From: Desulfarculus sp.
GTDB taxonomy: Bacteria > Desulfobacterota > Desulfarculia > Desulfarculales > Desulfarculaceae
NCBI GenBank assembly: GCA_003605055.1
Contig: QZKP01000057.1
Span: forward strand, 19,713-83,712
DNA length: 64,000 nucleotides
Direction of reading: 5' to 3'
How positions within the stretch are numbered: position 1 is the stretch's first letter; each line of letters opens with the position of its first letter. Below, piece by piece: positions 9,369 to 18,077 of the stretch. The notes under the pieces are model-generated. The model did not search any database. It saw nothing but the letters and a program-made list of their open reading frames with translations, and had not been told where the DNA came from. Both the position numbers and the translations under genes were made by a program.

Positions 9369-10259
9369 TCATGGCCGCTGAAAGCCGGCCATCTGCTCCA
9401 GCACCGCGCAGACCGCGGCCGTGTCCTCTGAGGCCATGCCGCTGGCCAGGGCGCGGGCGTACAACTGGACCGCGGCCGAGAACAAGGGCAGCGGGGCCCC
9501 CACCTCACGGCCGAAGTCCCCGATGATCTGCAGGTCCTTCTGCCACACCTCCATCTTCATGTAGGCCGGCTGGTACTGGCCCTTGACCATCAAGGGCCCG
9601 CGCACCTCGAACATGCGCGAGTTGCCGCCCCCGCTGCGCACCACCTCGTAGATCATCTGCGGGTTCAGGCCGGCCTTCATGCCCAGCACCATGGCCTCGG
9701 CCGTGGAGACGTTGTGGATGGCCACCAGCAGGTTGGCCACGAACTTCATCTTGCTGCCGGTGCCGTACTCGCCCAGGAAGTGGTGGGCCCGGGCGAAGCC
9801 CTCGAACACCGGGATGCAGGCCTCATAGGCCGCCCGCTCGCCGCTGGCGTACACGGCCAGGTCCTTGGTCTTGGCCTGGGCCCCGGTGCCGCTCAGGGGG
9901 CAGTCCAGGGCCGTCACCCCGGCCGCGGCCAGGCCGTCCCGCAGGGCCAGCTTGGCGGCCAGGGGCAGGGTGCTGGCCTCCACCAGGATCAGGCCCTCAT
10001 GTGCGCCGGCGGCCACGCCCTTGGGCCCCAGGATGGCCTCCTGGGCCGACTCCACCGAGGGCAGCACCGAGATCACCACGTCGCTGACCCGGGCCAGCTC
10101 AGCAGCCGAGTCCACGGGTCGGCCGCCCATGGCCTTCAGCTCGGCCAGGCGCTCGCTGCGCCGGCGGAAGCCGGCCACGCTAAAGCCCGCCTCCAGGAGA
10201 TTGCGCGCCAGGGCCGAGCCCATGATGCCCAGGCCCAGCACGCCCACCGTGTTGATCAT
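9369..10259 (-). CDS. NAD(P)-dependent beta-hydroxyacid dehydrogenase (3-hydroxyisobutyrate dehydrogenase family)
   Basis: A 296-residue protein. The N-terminal Rossmann motif is GVLGLGIMGSALARNL, the substrate loop is DCPLSGTGAQAKTKDL (family DAPVSGG..A), and the catalytic Lys/Asn region is GSKMKFVANLLVAIHN. The family oxidises 3-hydroxyisobutyrate, tartronate semialdehyde (reverse direction), 4-hydroxybutyrate or succinic semialdehyde. It is the last gene of the long minus-strand catabolic cluster, 36 bp after the CocE-like hydrolase. It probably interconverts a hydroxyacid and a semialdehyde in that pathway, which would connect it with the AOR. Confidence 0.88.
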   Translation of the reverse strand: MINTVGVLGLGIMGSALARNLLEAGFSVAGFRRRSERLAELKAMGGRPVDSAAELARVSDVVISVLPSVESAQEAILGPKGVAAGAHEGLILVEASTLPLAAKLALRDGLAAAGVTALDCPLSGTGAQAKTKDLAVYASGERAAYEACIPVFEGFARAHHFLGEYGTGSKMKFVANLLVAIHNVSTAEAMVLGMKAGLNPQMIYEVVRSGGGNSRMFEVRGPLMVKGQYQPAYMKMEVWQKDLQIIGDFGREVGAPLPLFSAAVQLYARALASGMASEDTAAVCAVLEQMAGFQRP

Positions 10260-10295
10260 GGCCGCACCTCTTGTCTCTCCCCCCGCCGCGCCATC

Positions 10296-12041
10296 CTAGG
10301 CGCTCTTGGGTATCACGGGCAAGAGCAGATAGGCCTGCCGCTGGCCGCCGGCGTGCAGGGTGTTCTTGCCGCCGAACACCTCCGGGGGCCGGTCGCGGGG
10401 ATCGTTGTGCAAGAACGGGCCGCAACCGCTCAGCTCGTTCTTGAAATTGGACAGCCGGGCTCCGCCGGTGTCGCCGCCGTACTCGTAGTCCTTGCCGCGC
10501 ACGCTCAGGCCGATGCGGTAGCCGGCCGGGATGACGATGCAGGTGGGCCAGATCTCCACGTCCAGCTCATAGACCTGGCCGGGCCTCAGGGGCTCTAGCT
10601 CATCGTGGGTGTGATAGGGGCGGTAGGGGGTGCTCAGCTTGGGGTCCAGCTTGCGGTGCGAGGCCCGCAGCCAGCCCTGGCCGATGGGGGTGTGCGGGTC
10701 TATGGCCCCCTGGAACACCACCTCCTGGCCCTGGGGGTTGAACACCCGCAGCACCACGAATACGTCCGCGTCCATGGTGGAGGAGGAGAGGAACAGCTTG
10801 GCCGCCGAGGGGCCGGTGATCTCGGTCTCCTGCTCCAGGGGAGGCGTCAGGAAAGTGAGCCCGTCCCCCAGGGCCTCGTACTCCAGGCTGCCCGCGGCCG
10901 CCGCCGGCTCTTGGTCCAGGCCTAGGCTGCCGGGGTTCAGGTAGAGCTTGGTCCACTGGGTGCGGGCCAGGGGCCACTCGTTCTCCTGGCGCGGCACGAA
11001 GCCCTCCAGGGTGCGCACCAACAGCCGCACCGGCGGCTCCTGCGGCCAACCGTTGTCCTGGCCCTTGAGGAAGTGGTCCAGGAATCGCTTTTGCAGCTTC
11101 ACGCCGTAGTCGGTGTAGAACTCGGTCCAATGCTCGATGCCGTGCGCCTCCAGCCACTTCTGCTGGGAGGCGGCGCGCACGAAGGCCTCCACGTTGCCCC
11201 GCAGGTGCAGCCCCTGGCCGCCCCAGTTGGCCGCGGAGAGGAAGGGCACCGTGACCTTGGACCAGTCCGGCGAGCGGTCCCGGTGATAGGCGTCGTCCAG
11301 AGGGTGGTCCAGGATGTCCTGGCCGAAGCGGCAGCGGTTCCGGGCCAGCTCCTCCTCGGACAGGGTCTCGGGGCCGGCCACCGGCTGGCCGGTGTTGGGG
11401 TTCCGCGAGCCCCGCTCCCCCCGACCGTGCTGCACGGTCTTGACCTGCATGTCGTACCAGTTGTCCCAGAAGGTGCACAGGATGCCGCCGTGGTGGGTGG
11501 AGTCGCGGTACCAGTCCGCGGCGCCCTCCCAGGGCACCAAGGCCGCCAGGTGCGGCGGCTGCAGGGAGGCCACCTCCCACTGGTTCATGGCGTAGTAGGA
11601 GATGCCGTTGAGGCCCACCTTGCCGTTGCTCCAGGGCTGCACGCCGACCCACTCTATGCAGTCGTAGAAGTCCTTGGCCTCCCGGGGGGAGAAATGGTCT
11701 ATGTAGCCCGGGGAGCGGCCGGCCCCGCGGGAGTCCACCCGCACGCACACGTAGCCGTCGGGCACCCACTTCTCGGGGTCCACCACCTCCCAGGACTGAT
11801 ACTTGTTGCTGGAGCCGGCGGTCACGTCCGGGTGATCCTGGGCCATCCTCTGCCAGGCGCTGGGATAGCCCTCCTGAAAGGGCAGGCCCTTGGCGTAAGG
11901 GCCGTAGGTGAGGATGGCCGGATAGCGGCCCTCTGGCACAGGGCGGTAAACGTCCGCGCGCAGCACCAGCCCGTCGTCCATGGGGATGGCTACGTCCCAG
12001 TCAATGCGCATGCCGTCTTTGATCTCGCTCTGCTCTGCCAT
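10296..12041 (-). CDS. CocE/NonD family serine hydrolase (X-Pro dipeptidyl-peptidase-like)
   Basis: A 581-residue alpha/beta hydrolase with a C-terminal jelly-roll domain. VDSRGAGRSPGYIDHF and the nucleophile elbow NGISYYAMNQW (Ser in G-x-S-Y) match CocE/NonD esterases and acyl-transferring peptidases; the C-terminal part includes RIGLSVRGKDYEYG. The start is placed at MAEQSEIKDGMRIDW (12041), preceded by GGAGCAAAGAG, rather than at an upstream extension with no family similarity. There is no signal peptide, so it is cytoplasmic. It would hydrolyse an ester or amide imported by the TRAP system encoded in the same cluster. The precise substrate is unknown. Confidence 0.88.
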   Translation of the reverse strand: MAEQSEIKDGMRIDWDVAIPMDDGLVLRADVYRPVPEGRYPAILTYGPYAKGLPFQEGYPSAWQRMAQDHPDVTAGSSNKYQSWEVVDPEKWVPDGYVCVRVDSRGAGRSPGYIDHFSPREAKDFYDCIEWVGVQPWSNGKVGLNGISYYAMNQWEVASLQPPHLAALVPWEGAADWYRDSTHHGGILCTFWDNWYDMQVKTVQHGRGERGSRNPNTGQPVAGPETLSEEELARNRCRFGQDILDHPLDDAYHRDRSPDWSKVTVPFLSAANWGGQGLHLRGNVEAFVRAASQQKWLEAHGIEHWTEFYTDYGVKLQKRFLDHFLKGQDNGWPQEPPVRLLVRTLEGFVPRQENEWPLARTQWTKLYLNPGSLGLDQEPAAAAGSLEYEALGDGLTFLTPPLEQETEITGPSAAKLFLSSSTMDADVFVVLRVFNPQGQEVVFQGAIDPHTPIGQGWLRASHRKLDPKLSTPYRPYHTHDELEPLRPGQVYELDVEIWPTCIVIPAGYRIGLSVRGKDYEYGGDTGGARLSNFKNELSGCGPFLHNDPRDRPPEVFGGKNTLHAGGQRQAYLLLPVIPKSA

Positions 12042-12215
12042 CTCTTTGCTCCGCCTGCCGGACTCTGACCCGGTTGGCGGCCCGAGGCGGGCGCAAAGCC
12101 GGCCGCAAGATCGCCAGCGGGGGCCAAGGTCTTGGCAAGAATGGTTATAGCGACCAAGTTGCGTGCAATTTATCCGCCCAAAAATCAACAGTCCCTTTGC
12201 CTAGCGACCGCCGCT

Positions 12216-13250
12216 TCATTTGCTGGCTGGTTTTATTTTTTTCCGCAGCTCCGGGCGATTTTTCAGGACGCGGCCCAGGAGCGCGGCCATGTTGCGGCAC
12301 AGCACCTGCTCCCTGGCCTCGGGGTCGGCCACCGCGGCCTTGACCGTGGCCACGCCGTCCATGTCGGCCATGTCAAAGGGGTAGTCCGTGCCGAAAACCA
12401 CGTGTCCCGGCGGCATGGCCGACAGCACGAAGCGCAGGGTTTCGGGCTTAAACACCACCGTGTCCACGTAAATGTTTTTTAGGTAGTGGCCGAAGGGATG
12501 CTGGCAACGCTCCTGGGCCTCGGGGCGCTGGGCCTGCCCGTGCTCCAGGCGGCCCAGCAAAAAGGGCAGCACCCCGCCGGCGTGGGCCAGGCAGACCTTC
12601 AGGCCGGGGTGGCGGTCGAACACGCCGCCGAAGACCAGCAGGGCCGCGGACAGGGTGGTTTCGGTGGGAAAGCCGATGAAGTTGGTCAGGTAGTAGTTGC
12701 GCAACCGCTCGGCCCCCAGGGGGCTGCCCGGGTGGATGAAGATGGGCGCGTCCAGTTCCGCGGCCGCGGCCAACAGGGGCTGGAACCGCTCCTCGTCCAG
12801 GCCGTGGCCGTTGATGTTGGAGGTCATGGCGATGCCCACCATCCCCAATTCCTGGATGGCGAAGCGCGCCTCGGCCGCCGCCCGCTGGGCGTCCTGCATG
12901 GGAACCGTGGCCCAGCCCAGGAAGCGGTCCGGGTGCTGGCGGACGAAACCGGCGGTGTGCTCGTTGATCATGCGCGCCAGTTCGGCCCCCAGGGCCGGCT
13001 CGGTCCAGTAGTAGTAGCCGGTGGGCGGCGGCTGCAGGATGGCCAGGTCAATGCCCGCCGCGTCTAGGTCCGCCACCTGCTCCTGGGGGTCGGACATCTT
13101 GCGGTTCCAGGCCGCGCCCTTTTCCCGGTTGATCCGGGCGGTGAGGTCCTTGACCCCGCCGGCGTAATCGCCGGCCTTCACGGGGTCGAGCTGGCCGGCC
13201 TTCTGGGCCGCCCGCGGGCACAACACGTGCCAGTGGGGATCGATGACCAA
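12216..13250 (-). CDS. Amidohydrolase 2 family protein (ACMSD/4-oxalomesaconate hydratase-like)
   Basis: A 344-residue TIM-barrel amidohydrolase. Metal ligands are visible: the N-terminal HxH in DPHWHVL, His in IFIHPGSP, His in CLAHAGGVLPF and Asp in VVFGTDYPFDMAD. The family contains decarboxylases (ACMSD, gamma-resorcylate), 4-oxalomesaconate hydratase and lactonases, so the reaction cannot be fixed. It lies between the TRAP binding protein and the CocE-like hydrolase on the same strand, separated from dctP by 175 bp that hold two strong hairpins. It probably processes the imported substrate or its hydrolysis product. Confidence 0.88.
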   Translation of the reverse strand: MVIDPHWHVLCPRAAQKAGQLDPVKAGDYAGGVKDLTARINREKGAAWNRKMSDPQEQVADLDAAGIDLAILQPPPTGYYYWTEPALGAELARMINEHTAGFVRQHPDRFLGWATVPMQDAQRAAAEARFAIQELGMVGIAMTSNINGHGLDEERFQPLLAAAAELDAPIFIHPGSPLGAERLRNYYLTNFIGFPTETTLSAALLVFGGVFDRHPGLKVCLAHAGGVLPFLLGRLEHGQAQRPEAQERCQHPFGHYLKNIYVDTVVFKPETLRFVLSAMPPGHVVFGTDYPFDMADMDGVATVKAAVADPEAREQVLCRNMAALLGRVLKNRPELRKKIKPASK

Positions 13251-13296
13251 GGTTCTCCGTCCTCGCTTGATCGGTTTATGGAGTTAATAAAGCGCC

Positions 13297-13401
13297 GTCC
13301 GCGGCCGCCGGCGGCGCAGGCCGCGGACCTGAAACAGGTTCCGCAGCAAAAGTGCACCGCGCGGGCGGCTTATGTGCCGGCGGCCAACCGGCCGCCGGCA
13401 C
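13297..13401. repeat. Two consecutive strong hairpins downstream of dctP
   Basis: Hairpin 1: GTGCCGGCGGCC (13374-13385) and its exact complement (13390-13401) with an AACC loop. Hairpin 2: GTCCGCGGCC (13297-13306) and its exact complement (13319-13328). Both fall just after the dctP stop in the transcription direction and neither has a good T-run. They probably act as partial terminators or 3' stabilisers that let the binding protein be made in excess over the next genes. Confidence 0.6.
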
Positions 13402-13425
13402 ACGGATCAGCGGTTAAGAGCGGCC

Positions 13426-14502
13426 TTACTTTCTCTGCCAGGGGTAGCCCTTGGTCTTGATCTCGCTCTCGTACTTCTCGCGGGCCTGGTTGTAATAGGC
13501 CCACACCTTGCGCACGGCCATATGGCCACCGGCCTCCTGCTTCTTCAGGAAGAACTCCTGGGCCTTGACGCCGGCCTCCCGGGAGGTCTTGTCGTCGGCC
13601 GCGGAGATCTTGACCACCTGGATTCCGTACTTTTTCTGCCAATTCTCCAGGATTTTGCCCTCCAGCTCCATCAGCCCCTTGGCGTAATGGGCCGCGTAGT
13701 CCTCTCTCAGCTTGAGCATGATGTCCTGGATGTCCTTGGGCAGCTTGTTCCAGACCTTCAGGTTTATGGTGGCGGCGCAGGTGACCACGAAGCCGAGGTT
13801 GGCCACCCTGACCTGCTTGACCACCTCGTAGTGCTTGAATGCGTCGCTGAGCATCAGCACCAGCTCCACGCCGTCCATGGTGCGCCGGTCCATGGCCTCG
13901 TAGATTTCCGCATAGCTCATGAACACCGGGTTGATGCCCAGGTACTCCATCCACTTGATCCGCGCGCCGCCGAAGCTGCGGAAGGTCTTGCCCTTCAGGT
14001 CGGCGATGCTATTCACCGGCTTGGACACACCGAAGTGGAAGAAGCCGCTCATCCAGTTGAACAGGAATTTCATCCCGTTCTTCTCGAACTCGGCCTTCAG
14101 GTCGGGCTGGTTCTCCACCGTGTCAATGGTGGCCCGCATGGCCGCCCAGTAGTCGTTGCCGTTGTAGGGCATGTCCAAGGAGATGTAGAGCGGGAAGTCG
14201 CTGGGATGATAGGTGGAGCAGGGGTTGGCTATGTCGCAGATGCCCGAGGCCACGCCGTGCAAGCCGTCCTTCCACTCCACCAGAGAGCCCATCCAGAAAA
14301 ACTGGACCTTCACCCTTCCCTTGGTCCGCTTTTCCAGCTCCTTGCCCCACCACTGCTGCTGCTGGCCGATCCAGGACTTGGGCGGCACCGGCGAGGCGAA
14401 CTTCAAGACGATGGCTTTGGCTTGGGCCGCCACGGGCATCAGGGCCGCGACCAGGAACAGGGCCAGCGCGACCAAGATACCGGCCTTTACTATCCTTCCC
14501 AT
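13426..14502 (-). CDS. dctP: TRAP transporter substrate-binding protein, DctP family
   Basis: A 358-residue periplasmic protein with a clear Sec signal peptide (lysine, then ILVALALFLVAALMPVAAQA, cleavage near residue 24). The DctP fold is recognised by LKGKTFRSFGGARIKWMEYLG, with the carboxylate-binding Arg, and by PVFMSYAEIYEAMDRRTMDGVEL. It delivers an organic anion, usually a carboxylate, to the DctQM permease encoded just upstream. The start is ATG 14502, nine codons inside the longest frame, because AGGAGG sits 7 nt before it. The gene order M-Q-P is reversed from the common P-Q-M. The ligand is unknown. Confidence 0.93.
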   Translation of the reverse strand: MGRIVKAGILVALALFLVAALMPVAAQAKAIVLKFASPVPPKSWIGQQQQWWGKELEKRTKGRVKVQFFWMGSLVEWKDGLHGVASGICDIANPCSTYHPSDFPLYISLDMPYNGNDYWAAMRATIDTVENQPDLKAEFEKNGMKFLFNWMSGFFHFGVSKPVNSIADLKGKTFRSFGGARIKWMEYLGINPVFMSYAEIYEAMDRRTMDGVELVLMLSDAFKHYEVVKQVRVANLGFVVTCAATINLKVWNKLPKDIQDIMLKLREDYAAHYAKGLMELEGKILENWQKKYGIQVVKISAADDKTSREAGVKAQEFFLKKQEAGGHMAVRKVWAYYNQAREKYESEIKTKGYPWQRK

Positions 14503-14562
14503 TTGATCCCTCCTTCCTAGAGAATACAAGAAGCCCCAAGACGTATTCTGCGAGGCTTTTTA

Positions 14563-15081
14563 TCAGCCCTCACTTGGATAGCTGTTCTCGCGCACCTGCA
14601 AGACGCATCTGACTCCGTTGCAAATCATCTGCACGGCCAAGAGGGTCAAGCCCAGGGCGAACATGATCCGGAACGGCCAGAGCGGAAAACGGAAAACCCC
14701 GATGCGCATCTCCAGCCGCACGATGGCTTCCAGGGCGATGATCCAGGCGCCGTACGCCAAAACGCTCGTCACCGCGCCGCCCAGGAAGTTGCCGAAGGCG
14801 TCCATGGAGCGGGTGAGGTATTGGGGCAGCCTGCGCGTGAGCATGGTGATGTAGGTGTGGTCCTCCAGAGAGGCCACCCTGGGCGCGGCAAAAAAGATGC
14901 AGGAGATCATCAGCGACTCGGCGGCCTCCAGGGTGCAGGGCAGGGGCATGGCGAACTTCCGCCCTAGGGCGTTGATCACCTCGATCACCATGATGACCAT
15001 GATGGAAACGGCCGACAGGGCCAGGGCCCAGAGGGAAAGCTTGTCCGCGGAGGCTATAAACCTTTTCAAGGCTTTGCTCAT
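14563..15081 (-). CDS. dctQ: TRAP transporter small permease, DctQ family
   Basis: A 172-residue protein with four predicted membrane helices (starting about residues 15, 50, 93 and 132), the usual size and topology of the small TRAP subunit. It contains the CxLEAAESLM-like segment common in this family (PCTLEAAESLMISCIFFAAPRV). It pairs with DctM to form the Na+-dependent inner-membrane translocator. It lies 43 bp after dctM and 60 bp before dctP, on the same strand. Confidence 0.9.
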   Translation of the reverse strand: MSKALKRFIASADKLSLWALALSAVSIMVIMVIEVINALGRKFAMPLPCTLEAAESLMISCIFFAAPRVASLEDHTYITMLTRRLPQYLTRSMDAFGNFLGGAVTSVLAYGAWIIALEAIVRLEMRIGVFRFPLWPFRIMFALGLTLLAVQMICNGVRCVLQVRENSYPSEG

Positions 15082-15124
15082 GGCTGGTTTCCGGTTATGG
15101 TTTTGGTCTTTTTGCCTGGCGGCC

Positions 15125-16438
15125 TCACTGCGCCATTTTGCCGGGCAGCCACAGGGCGATCTCCGGGAAATAGAACAGTATCCCCACGATGATCAGCTCC
15201 AGGACCACAAAGGGCAGAGCCCCTATGAAGATGTCGGTCAACTCCGCCGACTTGCCCATGGCGGCCTTCATCACGTAGACGTTCAGGCCCATGGGCGGGG
15301 TGATGCAGCCGATCTCCACGATCATGCACATAATCACGCCGAACCAGATGAGGCTGAAGCCCTGCGCCTCGATGATGGGCATGATCAGGGGCAAGGTCAC
15401 CAGCATGATGGAGATGGCGTCCAAGAACGAACCCATGATCACGAAAAGGGCGATCAGGGCCCAGAACAGCAGGTCCTTGGGCAGATTCAGCCCCAGCAGC
15501 CAGTCGGTGGAGTTCTGCAGAACGCCGCTGAGGTTCAGGAAGATGGTGAACACCGCCGCCCCGGCGAACAGGATGAAGATGACCGCCGAGGCCGCCACGG
15601 TCTCGATGATGGCGCCCTTGAAGATGCCCCAACTGAGCCGCCCCTTGAAAAAAGTCAACAGCACGGCGGCGAACGCCCCCAGGGCCGCCCCTTCGGTGGG
15701 CGTGACCAGGCCGGCGTATATGCCGCCGATGGATACGGTGAACAGGAGAGCGATCTCCCAAAGTTTGCTGAGGGTTTTGACGCGGATTTTCCAGGTGGTG
15801 TTGGCGCCCGGCTCCAGGGGCGCGGATTTGGGCCAGATGAGGGCGAACAGGAAGATGGCCACGGCGAACACCGTCATGTAAAGCAGGCCCGGCATCACGC
15901 CCGCCACCAAGAGCTGCCCCACTGATTGCTCGGTCAAGACCCCGTAGATGACCATGATGACGCTGGGCGGGATGACCACCGCCAGCCCTCCGGCCGAAGC
16001 CACCAGCCCGGTGGCCAGGCGGACGCTGTAGCCGCTGCGGCGCATCTCCGGCACCGCGATCTTGGACATGGCCGCGCATTCGCCCAGGCTGGAGCCGGCG
16101 CTGGCGGCGAAGAGGGCGCAGCCCACCACCGTGGCCAGCCCCAGACCCCCCGGCACCCGGCCCACCCAGGCGCGGGCCACGTCGTAGGCCTCATCGGTTA
16201 TGCCGGCGTAAAAGGCAAAATAGCCCATGAGCAAAAACAGCGGCACCGCGGTGAAGGTGAATTTCGCGGTGCGCGAATAGATCTGGTGGGGGACGAAGGA
16301 AATGACGCGGTCCATTCCCATCAGGGCGACCAGCCCCGCCACGCCCACCGCCAGCAGGGCGAAGGCTATGGGAACCCTCAGGGTGATGAGCACGATCAGG
16401 GCGATTACGCCGAGAATGCCGATGGTCAACGGATCCAT
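15125..16438 (-). CDS. dctM: TRAP transporter large permease, DctM family
   Basis: A 437-residue polytopic membrane protein of standard DctM length. Typical signatures include GVALFAASAGSSLGECAAM-like residues at about 107-120, IPPSVIMVIYG, TPTEGAALGAFAA and ITPPMGLNVYVMK. It is the channel-forming subunit that moves the DctP-bound solute with Na+. It is followed by dctQ and dctP, and sits among the catabolic enzymes whose substrate it presumably imports. Confidence 0.95.
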   Translation of the reverse strand: MDPLTIGILGVIALIVLITLRVPIAFALLAVGVAGLVALMGMDRVISFVPHQIYSRTAKFTFTAVPLFLLMGYFAFYAGITDEAYDVARAWVGRVPGGLGLATVVGCALFAASAGSSLGECAAMSKIAVPEMRRSGYSVRLATGLVASAGGLAVVIPPSVIMVIYGVLTEQSVGQLLVAGVMPGLLYMTVFAVAIFLFALIWPKSAPLEPGANTTWKIRVKTLSKLWEIALLFTVSIGGIYAGLVTPTEGAALGAFAAVLLTFFKGRLSWGIFKGAIIETVAASAVIFILFAGAAVFTIFLNLSGVLQNSTDWLLGLNLPKDLLFWALIALFVIMGSFLDAISIMLVTLPLIMPIIEAQGFSLIWFGVIMCMIVEIGCITPPMGLNVYVMKAAMGKSAELTDIFIGALPFVVLELIIVGILFYFPEIALWLPGKMAQ

Positions 16439-16468
16439 AATCGAGGCCTCACTTATCGCCGGCGGGGT

Positions 16469-17188
16469 CTAGCCTTGCGCCCCCCTGATCTTGTTCTTGA
16501 ACTCCTCCACCGTCAGGACGTAGCCCAGGCATCTCTTGACGTTCTCCAGGCCCAGCACGTGCAAATCCCGGCCGTACATGCTGGCCACGCAATCGGAGAT
16601 GACCACCACCTGAAAGTCCCGGTTGCAGGCGGTGAAGGCGGTGTTGAGCACGCAGGTGTTGGTGTTGATGCCGGTCAGGACCACGGTCTCGGTCTTCAGC
16701 ACCCGCAGCAGGATCTCCAGGTCCGTGCCGTAGAAGCAGTCCAGGCGCTTCTTGTTGTTGATCACGTGGTCGCTGGGGTGCAGAAGCTCGGGGATGATCT
16801 CAGTGCCCGGGGAGCCCACCAGGTTGTGGTCGGCGGCGGTGCTTTTGCGGCCCGGGGTCAGGCGGTTTTCGGCGTTGGCTATTTCGTGCAGGGCCTTCCA
16901 GAACTTGAGGTTCAGGCCCTCGGCCCCGAGGCCGGGGATGTTGCGCTGGATCAGGATGACGTGGATGACCGGGATGCCCGCCCCCCGGGCGAAATCCAGC
17001 AGGTTCTTGGTGTGCTTGATGACGCTGGCGCAGTCTTCCGGCGTAGCGGGCATGGTGGCTATGGCCGGGTCCAGGTGCCCCCGGTGCATGTCCACGGCGA
17101 CGATGGCGGTGGTGGAAGGGGCGATGCGCAGCCTGGACTTGAGGGTGTCCACCATTTCCGAGCGGTCCACGATCTCCACGGTGCTCAT
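16469..17188 (-). CDS. Isochorismatase-like cysteine hydrolase
   Basis: A 239-residue protein of the isochorismatase/nicotinamidase superfamily. The catalytic Asp is in TAIVAVDMHRGHLDP, and the nucleophile Cys is in GINTNTCVLNTAFTACNRDF, followed by VVVISDCVAS. Members hydrolyse amides such as nicotinamide, N-carbamoylsarcosine, ureidoacrylate and biuret. The N-terminal ~30 residues before the core are longer than in nicotinamidases. It sits 32 bp after the ferredoxin gene and 30 bp before dctM, so it is co-transcribed with them. A role in cleaving an amide bond of the imported compound is inferred. Confidence 0.88.
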   Translation of the reverse strand: MSTVEIVDRSEMVDTLKSRLRIAPSTTAIVAVDMHRGHLDPAIATMPATPEDCASVIKHTKNLLDFARGAGIPVIHVILIQRNIPGLGAEGLNLKFWKALHEIANAENRLTPGRKSTAADHNLVGSPGTEIIPELLHPSDHVINNKKRLDCFYGTDLEILLRVLKTETVVLTGINTNTCVLNTAFTACNRDFQVVVISDCVASMYGRDLHVLGLENVKRCLGYVLTVEEFKNKIRGAQG

Positions 17189-17220
17189 GTCTTGCCTCCG
17201 GTTATATGGTCAGGGGCGCT

Positions 17221-17781
17221 TTATTGCGGCCGCTGGGCCACCTTGGAGGCGGCCAGGGAAAACGCCTGCCGGCGGCCATGCAGCTCCCGCCGGCCGATCT
17301 CCTTGCAGGCCTTGGCGTAAAGCGCCTTGATCCTCTTGTTCCTTTTGTCGTAGGCCTCCTCGGACAGCGCCACGAAATGCAGGCAGTCATAAAAACAGAA
17401 CTGCACGCATTGGGGGTCGCCGCCGCACAGGTCGCACTTGGTGGCCAGCGACTCGCTGAAAAACTCCATGGCCCCGAAGGGGCAGGCCGCTACGCACCTC
17501 TGGCAGCCGATGCACTTGTCCTTGTCCACCAAAACCACGTGCTCGCCGGTGGCGGTGACGGACTTGGCGATGGCCTGCACCGGACAAACGGACAGGCACA
17601 TGGGCTCCTCGCACTGCAGGCACACCGAGGGCCGGGACCAGCCGCCCAGCCCGTCGAACACCACCTTGATGCGGGCCCTTTCGGGGATGAACTCCCCCTC
17701 CTTGGTGCTGGAGCAGGCCAATTGGCACATGCGGCAGCCCGTGCAATTATTGGCTTGCACCGCTATGACTCTCTTGCCCAT
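17221..17781 (-). CDS. 4Fe-4S polyferredoxin partner of the AOR
   Basis: A 186-residue HycB/CooF-type electron carrier with four cysteine clusters: CTGCRMCQLAC, CLQCEEPMCLSVCP, CIGCQRCVAACP and CDLCGGDPQCVQFC. This is the arrangement of four-cluster subunits that serve AOR-family and molybdo-enzymes. The start is ATG 17781 (MGKRVIAVQANNCTGC). A longer frame would overlap moaD and lacks family similarity. It is encoded 14 bp after moaD and AOR, so it probably accepts the electrons from aldehyde oxidation. Confidence 0.92.
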   Translation of the reverse strand: MGKRVIAVQANNCTGCRMCQLACSSTKEGEFIPERARIKVVFDGLGGWSRPSVCLQCEEPMCLSVCPVQAIAKSVTATGEHVVLVDKDKCIGCQRCVAACPFGAMEFFSESLATKCDLCGGDPQCVQFCFYDCLHFVALSEEAYDKRNKRIKALYAKACKEIGRRELHGRRQAFSLAASKVAQRPQ

Positions 17782-17795
17782 GCCCAACCCTTCCT

Positions 17796-18077
17796 TTAGC
17801 CGCCGGCCAAGATGGTGGCGATTATCAGCTCGTCTCCGTCGCGCAACCTGGTGTCGAACCGCTCGGGAAGGACCAGGACATTGCGCCCGTTGAGCAGCAG
17901 GCACAGGCCTTGTCTGAGCTCGCCGTTGCAGATGAGATCCTGCTTCATTGGTTCTCCGTACCTTTGCAGCAAGGCCTCCAACAGCTCCTGCACGGTAAGA
18001 CCCTCCGCCGGGAGCTCGGTCTTGCCGCTGGGCAGGCTCTGCAGCAGGGCGCCGACGGCTGTGACCCTAACGGGCAA
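17796..18077 (-). CDS. MoaD/ThiS-family sulfur carrier
   Basis: A 93-residue ubiquitin-fold protein ending in ILAGG; the C-terminal Gly-Gly is the thiocarboxylation site. AOR-linked MoaD homologues supply sulfur for the tungsto-pterin cofactor. Translation probably begins at TTG 18077, directly abutting the AOR stop codon (TAG), with GGAGGG about 11 nt upstream inside the AOR gene. This tight spacing suggests translational coupling. Confidence 0.88.
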   Translation of the reverse strand: MPVRVTAVGALLQSLPSGKTELPAEGLTVQELLEALLQRYGEPMKQDLICNGELRQGLCLLLNGRNVLVLPERFDTRLRDGDELIIATILAGG

